Position numbers and translations under genes: made by a program. Positions 25,906-34,897 of a stretch of 64,000 bases of DNA are shown here, piece by piece. The notes under the pieces were generated by a model. That model had not been told where the DNA came from, searched no databases, and was given only the letters and a program-made list of their open reading frames with translations. Origin of the DNA: Azospirillum sp. TSA2s (GTDB taxonomy: Bacteria; Pseudomonadota; Alphaproteobacteria; Azospirillales; Azospirillaceae); the NCBI RefSeq assembly GCF_004923315.1, contig NZ_CP039643.1, positions 1 to 64,000 on the forward strand. Reading direction: 5' to 3'. Position 1 is the first letter of the stretch; each line of letters opens with the position of its first letter.

Positions 25906-27945
25906 TCATGGTGGGAAAGGCTTGACCGAACCGGCCCGGTTACAGACTGCGCTCTTACTATTTGTAAGGCGCAGGGCCTTGGCAATGTCCGCTGCGGGTA
26001 AGTCGATTGGGGCGGAAAGGGTCGGCATCGCAGAAATGAGCTGATCGTCGAATGCCTTCTGCTCTGAATAAGCGGGGAGGTCTGGCGACATGATCAGAGA
26101 TTTGAGCGTCAGAACCCGTGAGCTTTCGCCCTCGCCGTAGCGGAATTCATCCCAGTCCTGCTCCTTCATCTTAATCTTTATCCGCTCAGTCAAGCGCGGA
26201 AGCTGCGAATTCAAGTAATCATCGTACTTAAGAAGGGTCAATTTTCCTGAAGCGATGTGGATCTTCAGAGCATCGGCATTAGCCACCGAACCGTACAGCT
26301 TTTCGGCGCACCCGATGTAAGCCCGCAGCGGCGCTGGGAGTCTATCCACGAGCCTACCGTCGATTAGGAGCGAGTGGGATTCGACGAGATAGCCTAGGCC
26401 TGAAGTGGCGGCCTGGCGGCAGGCAGCCTCGATTGTCTGCGAGCGGCCAAGCGAAAACAGCAGGTCGCGTCCGGAGGCCTCGGCATCCTTTAGTGAACCA
26501 AAAAAGATACGAACATCTCGCTGGAGCTCCGGGGGAAGCTCTCCGTAGGATTGCCGCCTGTTGAAGGCTTTGAGAGCAAAATACACCGAGAGGTCCCGGA
26601 TGCGGGCGTCGCGCGCCTCGTCCAACTTCTCCCCCCCAAATAGCCTCTCCGCCAGCTCAAAAGCCCTCTTGGGCGAGCCGATCGCTTCCGTAATCTTGGC
26701 TGCAAGCTCGGGAGGCAATTCCTCATCGGCAGGCATCCGTCCTAAGTCGAGCGCAACAGCCCACAATGCGGCGAGCGTCTCCCGGTTCCGCTCCGCAACC
26801 GTCTCCCTCAGAGGGCGGGTGGCGCCGGGAGTGGCTTTCGGTGGGCGAAGCCTCGGCGGTGGAACAGCACGGATGAGTGCCGCCACATCGCGTGCCTGCC
26901 GGTGCCGTCGGGCCAGGAAGCGTTGCTCCTCGATCTTGTTCCGAAAGACTAGGAACACCCCTGGAGCGACCGCTATGGCCTCTTCGCCGAGGGAGACCTC
27001 AAGCAGTGATTTGATTTCGGCTTGCGTGAAATATTTCTGGAACGTCCCTCTGGTGGACAGATAGCCGTCTCCCAGGCGCTGCAGCCCGGCAGTGTTTCCC
27101 TTGCCGATCAGCATGACACCGACGCCCATGCAGATCTTAGCCAGCGCGAACGCTTTTCGAGCGGTATCGGCCCGCTCAGTCGGATTCTCAATGACGTTCA
27201 GCACGAAGCCGAGGTTCACGACGTCGGAGGGGATGCGCTCAGCGTGAGGACGCCAATGTGGATCCCAGCCAGTCGCGTTGATGCCTGCTCCGGCAAGAGC
27301 GGCGATGTCGTCCCCACGACCACAGCCGTAATCGAACACGGTCCTGCCTTCGATCACCAGCCCAGTACGGACCAATTCCTGCATCGGTACGGACAGCCGT
27401 TGGCGGGCAATGGCCGTCTTGTGGCGGGCCACGATGTGTGGCGTGTGAACGCGTTCAAGCAGAGCGACAGAGTGGCCGTCGATGCGGACACCAGCGTCGG
27501 TAAGCCGCTTCTCCCACGCCCGCCGCGTTCCAATCCTGATAGGGTCGGCGAATAAGCCCTTTGCTTCGAGCTCAGCCGTCAAACCTGCAAACAGTGGCCG
27601 CTGAGGGTGATCGGGAGCGAGGAGCAGTTCCTTACGGTGGAGGATTGGCGGGTTGGCGGAAGAACGGTAATTCCGCCGTGTGGCGCTCCCGTTCAGCTCC
27701 ACCAAGCAGGACCCCAGGAGGGCGGGAAACGCGACGGCATCGAACGACTCATATTCGAGCAGCGCCACCCGGCCAGTGGGACCACCGTCCAATCGAGCCA
27801 CGTTCCACTCGTCCCAGCCGGCTGCGGAGGCTGCCTTTTGGACAGCCTCGAGTTCAGAGGCGGTGAGGAGGAGCAGGGCGGACCGGTGAAGGTACACCGA
27901 TCCGCCGACCCGTTTGCCCGGCCGCTTGCCGTCCCGTGACCGCAT
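25906..27945 (-). CDS. DNA phosphorothioation-associated putative methyltransferase
   Basis: 679 residues. The middle holds a class I SAM-dependent methyltransferase: motif I TVFDYGCGRGDDIAALAGAG, then NATGWDPHWRP, and LGFVLNVIENPTERA. The long N-terminal (HRSALLLLTASELEAVQKAA) and C-terminal parts match the family annotated as phosphorothioation-associated methyltransferase (dnd_rel_methyl), known only from neighbourhood with Dnd/Dpt-type genes. A GGGGAGG ribosome-binding site lies between the sspH stop and this ATG, 14 bases apart, so it is part of the operon. It has no proven substrate. It could modify DNA or a system component. It is the last gene of the operon. Confidence 0.85.
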   Translation of the reverse strand: MRSRDGKRPGKRVGGSVYLHRSALLLLTASELEAVQKAASAAGWDEWNVARLDGGPTGRVALLEYESFDAVAFPALLGSCLVELNGSATRRNYRSSANPPILHRKELLLAPDHPQRPLFAGLTAELEAKGLFADPIRIGTRRAWEKRLTDAGVRIDGHSVALLERVHTPHIVARHKTAIARQRLSVPMQELVRTGLVIEGRTVFDYGCGRGDDIAALAGAGINATGWDPHWRPHAERIPSDVVNLGFVLNVIENPTERADTARKAFALAKICMGVGVMLIGKGNTAGLQRLGDGYLSTRGTFQKYFTQAEIKSLLEVSLGEEAIAVAPGVFLVFRNKIEEQRFLARRHRQARDVAALIRAVPPPRLRPPKATPGATRPLRETVAERNRETLAALWAVALDLGRMPADEELPPELAAKITEAIGSPKRAFELAERLFGGEKLDEARDARIRDLSVYFALKAFNRRQSYGELPPELQRDVRIFFGSLKDAEASGRDLLFSLGRSQTIEAACRQAATSGLGYLVESHSLLIDGRLVDRLPAPLRAYIGCAEKLYGSVANADALKIHIASGKLTLLKYDDYLNSQLPRLTERIKIKMKEQDWDEFRYGEGESSRVLTLKSLIMSPDLPAYSEQKAFDDQLISAMPTLSAPIDLPAADIAKALRLTNSKSAVCNRAGSVKPFPP

Positions 27946-27959
27946 TCATCCTCCCCGGT

Positions 27960-30900
27960 TCAGCCGCTCGCCCAAGCCTTTTCGATGGCCTCGGCGAGTT
28001 CCATGATCTCATCTTCGCCGATGAAGGGCACCTGACCGTAGGTTTTATCGTCAGTGCCCAATTTGGCAATGATGTGCCCTTTGCCCAACAGCTTCTCAGC
28101 TCCCCTCTCGCCAAGGGCGATCCGGGAGCTTCCCTCATCGCCCAGTCGGAGGATCAGTTTGTTGCCGAGATTGGTCCTGAGCTGCATGGTCATAACTTGG
28201 TTGTCGGCCCGCTGGTAGATCATGAAGAGATGCAGTCCTGCCGCTCGGGACTTGGTGGCGATTTCGTTGATGAGGCCGTCCACCTCGTCCTTGAACTCGT
28301 CATCCTGCATCCAGTTCGCCACCTCGTCGAAGAAGATGACAACCCGCGGGAGCCGTGTGGACGGGCCCTGCTTCCTATTAAACTGATCCATGTTGGCGCA
28401 GCCCGCTGCGGTGATTAGCCGGTAGCGGTCCTCCATTTCGGCGACAAGGTTCCGCAGCAGAGCCACCGCGGCGTCCTTCTCCTCCACGATGCCGCTCTTC
28501 AGGTGCGGCATGCGGCGTGCCCAGACATAGTCGGCGCCGCGCTTGGGATCGATAAGATGCACGTCGACCGACTTCGGGTCGTTGAAGGCGCAGACGTCCA
28601 GGATCAGGTTGGTCGTGAGGATACCCTTGCCGCTGCCTGTGGTTCCCGACACCAGCGTATGCGGAGCTGCACGCTCTTGTCCCATGAAGTCGGCGGCAAG
28701 CGAAAGGTAGAACAGCTCGCCGTCGTCCTCGCGCTCGCCAACGACCAGGGCCATGTTCCGTTCCGGAGACGATGGCTCCACGCGTCGGCGCAGCCAAGCG
28801 TCCGCCAAGTGCAGGATCGAGCGTTCGGGCCGCCGCAGTGCCAAGGCGATTCGGCCTGGTTGGGGCGTGATCCGCACAATGTCGATGCCGTACCGCGTCA
28901 GCAGGTCTGTCTGCTTTCTCTCCAGCCAGCCGACGGTTACCGTAACGCCACCGACATGAACCAGGCCGGTGTTCGGGGTCAGCCTGGCGCCTTCCACCGG
29001 GGCATCCATGCCTTCCTTCTGCAGAGCGCGGCGAAGGCGAGCCACTTGATCGCTCAGCCACTCCTGGCCCTTTTGCTGATCGGTGGGGCGACTTAGCGTG
29101 GAGATCACCGCATGGACCTCCGGACGCCAGCCATCCGGCGCAGCGGCGGTCTCCACGTCCGCCACGTTCGTCATCGCACCGGCCTGAGACACGATAGCAG
29201 ATCTTCGCTCATCCGCAGGTGCGCTCGCCGTCTCGTACGGTGCAGCGGTTGGCGAGGTAGCGCTTATGCCGGCAGGGTCCACGTGGGCAGCACCGAGATC
29301 GGTCGGCCATGCCTCGGGAACGTGAATGCGGGACTGCACCTCCTGCAAGAGCATGCCCTTGAGAGACGCGCCAATCGAAGGGCGTCCAAAATTCCATTGC
29401 GCCAGTGGTCGCCGTTCTCCACGCGGCTTCTCCTCGTCCGGGACGAGTGGCTGGCCCTCCGGGTCGGCATTCAAGTCGTGCAGCATGACGATGGAATGAC
29501 CGCTTGCCTCGAACGGCACAGTACCTGCCCTGATGTCCGCAATCCACTTCGCGAAAGGGATGCCGCCCACCTGCTCGAATGGAGCGATGTGCTCAAGGAC
29601 GAGATCGGCGAGTCGCCCGAGCCACGTGGGGCGATCCACAGTGCCGTCTGGCTCGATCAGGCGCTTTCTCATAACCTCATAGGTGTCTTCGAGTTGCCCG
29701 AGCGAGCGACGACGCTGCTCTCCCACGTTCGCTTGACTGACGAACTTCGCCTCACATACGACCAGCCTAACTTTTGGGCCGTCTTCGGTGTCTGCGAGGT
29801 CAACGGCCAGGATGTCAGCCCTGGTTTTCGAGAGGTCCAGCCAGCCATAGAAATCATCCAAGAAGAACCAAGCCGTCCTGCGATCGCGGCTCGTTGAGGC
29901 GAGCAGTAGGTCCACCTCTCTCTGAGCGACCACAAGACCAAGGAGCTCCTGGGCATGGGTTGCCGAATGGGCACCCCGCATCACGATGGCACCCGATAGG
30001 TCGGCGGAGTTCCTGTGAATGACTTTTACCAGACCGTCGATGGACGACGCAGGCTCTGCAGGGAGCAGGCCTTCCAGGTCGGAGCGGAGCCGTTCGCCAA
30101 TGTCCTTTTCCGTAATCTCAGTGGAAACGATCACGTTGTGGTCGGATCGGGGATCGCTGAAGTAGCGGATGATCCGTCGCCCTTCGGTGGCAACCAAGCG
30201 CCGATCGGCGAGACGGTCGAACGTCATCACCCAATTCGCCAATCGGTGCGCCCGCTCTAAGGCTGACTGCACAGCGCCGGATCGGAACTCGACCTCCTGG
30301 AGCGGGACCCAGGGGTCACCGGGCTCTGACGGGCGGCCATCAATGGCGTCATGAAGGGCATCAACGTAGGCTTGAGCCGCATTGGGCTGAGTGGGCGCGG
30401 TCAGGAAAACGCCGGAGGTCGTGTCCCCCTTCCGGAACGGCTTGCGCTTGGACGCCGCCGTAGGGACGTGCAAGGCAAAGCTCGGCGCATTGATAGTGGC
30501 CGCGGGGTTCCTCATCCATCGGACCTCGGCACGGCGCGCGATGACGTCCTGGAGCACGGCGATGTCGTGCCATTTCGCTCCAGCCCCGAGGAGCCCGTCC
30601 GAGCCCACAATCCCGACCCGGAGGCGAGATAGGAAGTTGCGAGCGGCCTCGCTGGTGAGCGCGCTGTCGATCTCGTGCCCGATGCGCCTGTTCTGCTGTT
30701 CGTACACCTGCCGGAGACGCGCCGGAGACTCATGGGTGAGAACGAGGTCGCACCGGAGGTCGGCTTCCGCCTCGATACGGCGCGCCATGCTGTTGGCCAT
30801 CAGCAAGGGCAGCTCTTCAGACTCAGCATCCAGAAGGATGGCTGAGAAGTTCGATTTCTCATGAGGCCGAAGCTGCAGGTATTCGTCGGTGACCAATTCG

Positions 30901-33275
30901 AATTTTGTCACGGTCTCTTCCGCCGGCTCGTCGGCAAGTTCATCGCTGTCGCCGCCGAACGTCGGGGATTCCAACAGGCTCATGTCAGCGAGGCGCCGCG
31001 TCTCAATGAGCAGCCGCCGGGACCCGGACGCCATGCAGACGTCGGCGTAGTAAGTTCGGCCCAAATCATGGGCGAACATGTCGACATAGTTGCCAAGCTC
31101 GTCGGCATCCGAATCGGGACTGCGCACGACCTTCCGCATGGCCTCCGCCAGCTGCCGGGCCTTCACCCCGATCTCAACGAGCCTCAATGGGTGCAAGGCG
31201 GTCACGATGACGGAATCCCTCCCGCCTTCGATCTCAGCCACGCCGATTCTCAGCATGGGCGCCCATATGCGGGAGACGGCCACTTGGGCCCGGACTTCCG
31301 TCATGAGCGTCGTCAGGACATCTCCGTAGAGTTCACCTTGTTGCAGGAGAGTCGGAGAGGCCAAGCCGTCGCCGTTCTTATCAACGAGAGCCGATATCGC
31401 GCGCCCGTACTCATCGCGGAAGGTATTGATCACTACCGAAGCCGCCTGACTCTGCGCGGTCGTCAGGATCCCATCGTTCTCCAGCTCAGCCATCGCTCTG
31501 GAACAAGACCGGTCGACCCTGAAAGCTTCCCGATCTGTGCGAGCCATCTGCGCGCCGCTCTCGGCGAACACATCCGAGATGGTGGCTGCCTTGGCAAGAT
31601 CGACAGCTTGCGTTGAGCCATGGCGGTCATAGCGGTTCGCCGCGACGACCGCGGTGACAAGTGCAGCCGGTTCCTGGCCCCGCGGTGCCACCATTGCCAA
31701 ATCCATAGGGAACGCGGTCATCATCGATTCGGGTTCGGGACGCCACGTCATCTGGGCCCGCGGCGCCCTTTTGAGTATCGCGTCGGGAGGAGGTGATCCG
31801 GTGCCAAACTCGGAGGATGGCAGAAGGAACGCCTCAAACTCGAAGTGCGTCGCATCCTTCGTCGTTCGCTCGTTTTCCTGCGGTTGACCGTTGCCGTCCT
31901 TGAGTTCGTCCTCCCACGCGTGGGTCCAGCACCGTCCAAGATCAAGGACGACCTCGGGGGCGAGGAGGCGGTCGAGGCCCCGCCATCGGTCTCTTAGGAG
32001 GCGGCAGAGCTTGGTGTTGCGCTCTTTCCAGAAAACCAGCGTGTCGGCCCCACGCAGCCTGATGTAGAGCCTGGGGGCTTCAATCTCGTCGGCCTCTTGG
32101 CGAGCCCTTAATGCCAGTCGGATAAGGCCTTCGGCGAGATCGGCCGTCTCGATAGGCTTGCGGAAAACGAGGCGCTCCCAACGCTTGAACAGGCGGGTGT
32201 CCGCCCTGAGCCTCTCGCGGTGTCGGTGGAAGAACTCGTCATGGGCTTCCCCTGGGCGCACGGAGTCGCGCTTGAGGTCGGAGAGGAACGTAAGTTCTTC
32301 CTCGGAGAGGTCATCCTCGCGGTAACGGGTCCGAAACAGAGCGATCGTTTCTTCGCCGAAGGACAGCTTGTCCTTGGTCTTGGAAGCCCCGAACAGACGC
32401 TCCGCTTCGTCCCAAGACACCTCTGCTGCAGCGGCTTGGGTGTCCGTCCACCCACCGTCGCCGACGCGCTGATCATTCAACAGAGCCCGTAGAGGCATTG
32501 CGGAGGCGGGCTCGATTTCTCCGGCCTCCTCGATCTGCTGGAGCCGCCGACGCAGGTCTGATGGATTCAGCGGCTCCCCGTCCTTGTCGCGCAGATTGAG
32601 AAAGGGCCGAATCTCCTCCGCCACCTTCCGGAAGAAGCGTTCGGCAGCTTCGGGAGACTGATCAACGTGAGCGCGCGGGTCGCCTGCGTCACGCGGCATT
32701 CTGAGCGCCGGTAGAGCACGTCGAACAGCACGGCCCAAAGCGAGGCCGTCGGTCCGCATATGATCGGCAACACGCAAGGCGAAGGAGGCCATGGTTTCCG
32801 CGTCGGAGACGGCGTCAGACTGGACGAGTCCGGCGAACACGTTGCCCAAAGACGCGATGGTGTCCGGGTCATAATCGGGCAGGGCAAGGGATGCCCAGGT
32901 CTGCGGCCATGACATCAGCCACTCGTCATCGACGCGGTCAACGTGCGCGAGGCTTTGCTCCACCGACTTCACGTGCGAGGCCGGAACCGAAAAAAGGGTG
33001 AGGCGCACACCGTCTGGCGCATGATTGCGGTGCCATGTGGCCGTGGCCTCCGAAACCTTTGCGCCACCAATGTCACCATTGGCCAGTTCTGGATGCACGA
33101 AACTTTCGATCCGCCCATGATCCGGACGCAGGCTGGCGACCTCCCGCGCGATGGCGCGAGCGACGGCAGGCGACAGCCCGAGCGTCCCGAGGAGGATTCG
33201 GGATACCGGGCCCTCGTCCATCATCGCTTGGATGCGCTTGGCCGCAATCTTCCCCAAATATTCTGCCGCTTGCAT
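27960..33275 (-). CDS. sspH: SspH/DptH-type phosphorothioation-dependent restriction protein with FtsK-HerA ATPase
   Basis: 1,771 residues. The C-terminal ~350 residues are an FtsK/HerA-type ATPase: Walker A VSGTTGSGKGILTTN (K about 1550), VDVHLIDPKRGADYVW, Walker B RVVIFFDEVANWMQDDEF. Around 1150-1180 there is a good PD-(D/E)xK nuclease pattern, ADILAVDLADT followed by RLVVCEAKFVS (D1154, E1175, K1177). The N-terminal ~1,000 residues are helical and unassigned. Together these fit the large subunit of DptFGH/SspFGH restriction modules, which act with sulfur-modified DNA as self mark. It starts 12 bases after sspG ends, with AAGGA upstream of the ATG. Composition is visibly less G+C-rich than the flanking catabolic genes, suggesting transfer. 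Confidence 0.85.
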   Translation of the reverse strand: MQAAEYLGKIAAKRIQAMMDEGPVSRILLGTLGLSPAVARAIAREVASLRPDHGRIESFVHPELANGDIGGAKVSEATATWHRNHAPDGVRLTLFSVPASHVKSVEQSLAHVDRVDDEWLMSWPQTWASLALPDYDPDTIASLGNVFAGLVQSDAVSDAETMASFALRVADHMRTDGLALGRAVRRALPALRMPRDAGDPRAHVDQSPEAAERFFRKVAEEIRPFLNLRDKDGEPLNPSDLRRRLQQIEEAGEIEPASAMPLRALLNDQRVGDGGWTDTQAAAAEVSWDEAERLFGASKTKDKLSFGEETIALFRTRYREDDLSEEELTFLSDLKRDSVRPGEAHDEFFHRHRERLRADTRLFKRWERLVFRKPIETADLAEGLIRLALRARQEADEIEAPRLYIRLRGADTLVFWKERNTKLCRLLRDRWRGLDRLLAPEVVLDLGRCWTHAWEDELKDGNGQPQENERTTKDATHFEFEAFLLPSSEFGTGSPPPDAILKRAPRAQMTWRPEPESMMTAFPMDLAMVAPRGQEPAALVTAVVAANRYDRHGSTQAVDLAKAATISDVFAESGAQMARTDREAFRVDRSCSRAMAELENDGILTTAQSQAASVVINTFRDEYGRAISALVDKNGDGLASPTLLQQGELYGDVLTTLMTEVRAQVAVSRIWAPMLRIGVAEIEGGRDSVIVTALHPLRLVEIGVKARQLAEAMRKVVRSPDSDADELGNYVDMFAHDLGRTYYADVCMASGSRRLLIETRRLADMSLLESPTFGGDSDELADEPAEETVTKFELVTDEYLQLRPHEKSNFSAILLDAESEELPLLMANSMARRIEAEADLRCDLVLTHESPARLRQVYEQQNRRIGHEIDSALTSEAARNFLSRLRVGIVGSDGLLGAGAKWHDIAVLQDVIARRAEVRWMRNPAATINAPSFALHVPTAASKRKPFRKGDTTSGVFLTAPTQPNAAQAYVDALHDAIDGRPSEPGDPWVPLQEVEFRSGAVQSALERAHRLANWVMTFDRLADRRLVATEGRRIIRYFSDPRSDHNVIVSTEITEKDIGERLRSDLEGLLPAEPASSIDGLVKVIHRNSADLSGAIVMRGAHSATHAQELLGLVVAQREVDLLLASTSRDRRTAWFFLDDFYGWLDLSKTRADILAVDLADTEDGPKVRLVVCEAKFVSQANVGEQRRRSLGQLEDTYEVMRKRLIEPDGTVDRPTWLGRLADLVLEHIAPFEQVGGIPFAKWIADIRAGTVPFEASGHSIVMLHDLNADPEGQPLVPDEEKPRGERRPLAQWNFGRPSIGASLKGMLLQEVQSRIHVPEAWPTDLGAAHVDPAGISATSPTAAPYETASAPADERRSAIVSQAGAMTNVADVETAAAPDGWRPEVHAVISTLSRPTDQQKGQEWLSDQVARLRRALQKEGMDAPVEGARLTPNTGLVHVGGVTVTVGWLERKQTDLLTRYGIDIVRITPQPGRIALALRRPERSILHLADAWLRRRVEPSSPERNMALVVGEREDDGELFYLSLAADFMGQERAAPHTLVSGTTGSGKGILTTNLILDVCAFNDPKSVDVHLIDPKRGADYVWARRMPHLKSGIVEEKDAAVALLRNLVAEMEDRYRLITAAGCANMDQFNRKQGPSTRLPRVVIFFDEVANWMQDDEFKDEVDGLINEIATKSRAAGLHLFMIYQRADNQVMTMQLRTNLGNKLILRLGDEGSSRIALGERGAEKLLGKGHIIAKLGTDDKTYGQVPFIGEDEIMELAEAIEKAWASG

Positions 33276-33287
33276 GGATGGTCGTCC

Positions 33288-34895
33288 TTAACGACGGTGG
33301 AACGGGTTCATGACGAAGGCACAATCGTCCGACTTACGGTCGATGAACCCTAGGACGCGCAGCCGTTCTTCCAGCCGCTGCTCGTTGCGCTTTAAGGCGG
33401 CCATAGGTGCTGGGAGAGACCCGTCAGTTGCACGTGCCTCCTCAGGGCCAACGACAATGTGATAGCGTTCCCGAAGCCGCCGCAAAAAGGCGCCGAATTC
33501 CATTGCTTCTGTGACGTTGGCGAGGACAAGAGCCTCCAAGAGGCCGTCTGACGGGGAGTACCATGTGCCAGCTCTCCGCTGTGCCATCAGAAGGCCAATC
33601 CGTCGGGCATGGGCCGTCAGTGCGGAGCCCACGTCATGGTTCCTATCGCGGGTCGCCTCCACCATCTTTTCAAGCTGGTCCCGGGGGGACGACAACTGGG
33701 CTGGATTGGACGATCTGGCGGGCTTCCAGAGGAATCGTCCGTGCAGCACGGCTGCGGCTCGCTGCCGGCCGCCCAAGCTGTCGTCCAGCTTCATCCACTC
33801 CTCTGACACTGCGAAGCGGTCGACGTAGGCATCCAAGGCCCTCATCGGCATCGACCGGTGTGTCTTGTAGGACTCGGTGGCGCACGCAAAGACCGGATTG
33901 TTACGCGCAGTTCCTGACAGGTCGAGGGCCAAGGGCGGAGGGGTGACGCGCCCGGTTTCGTGAGCAGCACGCTCTACGATGTAGAGGATCTCATGCAGGC
34001 CACTTAGGCGCATCAGAGCATCTAGGCAATCTTCCACCGGGAGCGACTTGAGCGTGAGCAGCGATATCCAATCTTCGGCCAGGCGATCGTACCGTTCCAT
34101 ATGTGGGATCGGCAGGTAGCCGATGTTGGTCGAGGTGACCTTTCCCTCATCCCGGTCGGGACGCAAGCGGCGGGCGAGGCGGTCCCATGGGCACTCCGCT
34201 ACGAGGAGCCGGTCAATCAGCAGCGGCTCCAGTTCCGCCCTGCGGGTAGAGCGATTCAACATTAGGTAGAGCAGCTCGCCCGTCCGCTGAAAGAAGCGCC
34301 TGTCGAGGACGAAGTCGCCGGCATTCTCCTTCACATCAGGAAACAGCATGCTTCGTCCAAGCGGCACCAGGTGCCGAGAGGTCCAACGACGGGCGCCGAA
34401 CTTTTCCACTTCGGCGGAGCGAAGCAGATCAATCGCTTCGGCCATTTGCATGAAATCAGCTTCGAACCGAGCTTTCAGATAGGCGAACGGGAGGTTGGGG
34501 AACTCGCGCACGGCATGGTCTAGCCATCGGTCCCAAAGCGCGGCGGGGTCCCCGCTCGGCTGCGAGGCAAGGCGCCCCACTTCCTTATCTCGGAACAGCA
34601 GGTGACGAAGCGAGGTGTTCACGGGAACGTCGTAGGAGAGCGCCTCATGCATAGGGCTGCCAGCTTCGTCTTTGGACAGTCCCGGAAAGATGATCTTACC
34701 CTGTTCTCTGAGATGCGCCGTGATCTGGATCAGCTCGATCAGAGTGAACCAGGGCGTTTGGTCATCATAGAGAGACAGACCGAAGACCCCGAACTCGCAC
34801 CACAGCTTCACCGAGTGCACACGTTGGCTTTCGGGAACCTTCAGCGCGTCCCGCGCCGGCCAAAGGTCAGCGGATGCGGCGGTGATGATGGTCAT
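33288..34895 (-). CDS. sspG: SspG/DptG-type phosphorothioation-dependent restriction protein
   Basis: 535 residues. No catalytic motif stands out; the protein is mixed alpha/beta with charged helices (RAELEPLLIDRLLVAECPWD, AAALKRNEQRLEERLRVLGF near the end of the visible text, quoted in part). Identification rests on size and on position between the sspF/dptF- and sspH/dptH-like genes, where DptG always lies, plus similarity of style to DptG. ATG 34895 is preferred because GAGGTG precedes it; a GTG at 34901 is in frame. Two bases separate it from the sspF stop. It is probably the scaffold of the FGH complex. Confidence 0.75.
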   Translation of the reverse strand: MTIITAASADLWPARDALKVPESQRVHSVKLWCEFGVFGLSLYDDQTPWFTLIELIQITAHLREQGKIIFPGLSKDEAGSPMHEALSYDVPVNTSLRHLLFRDKEVGRLASQPSGDPAALWDRWLDHAVREFPNLPFAYLKARFEADFMQMAEAIDLLRSAEVEKFGARRWTSRHLVPLGRSMLFPDVKENAGDFVLDRRFFQRTGELLYLMLNRSTRRAELEPLLIDRLLVAECPWDRLARRLRPDRDEGKVTSTNIGYLPIPHMERYDRLAEDWISLLTLKSLPVEDCLDALMRLSGLHEILYIVERAAHETGRVTPPPLALDLSGTARNNPVFACATESYKTHRSMPMRALDAYVDRFAVSEEWMKLDDSLGGRQRAAAVLHGRFLWKPARSSNPAQLSSPRDQLEKMVEATRDRNHDVGSALTAHARRIGLLMAQRRAGTWYSPSDGLLEALVLANVTEAMEFGAFLRRLRERYHIVVGPEEARATDGSLPAPMAALKRNEQRLEERLRVLGFIDRKSDDCAFVMNPFHRR

Positions 34896-34897
34896 GG

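Noticed and set aside
25689-25985. 98-codon minus-strand frame with one hydrophobic segment
   Set aside because: It overlaps the methyltransferase end in another frame and lacks a ribosome-binding site; left as uncertain non-coding.
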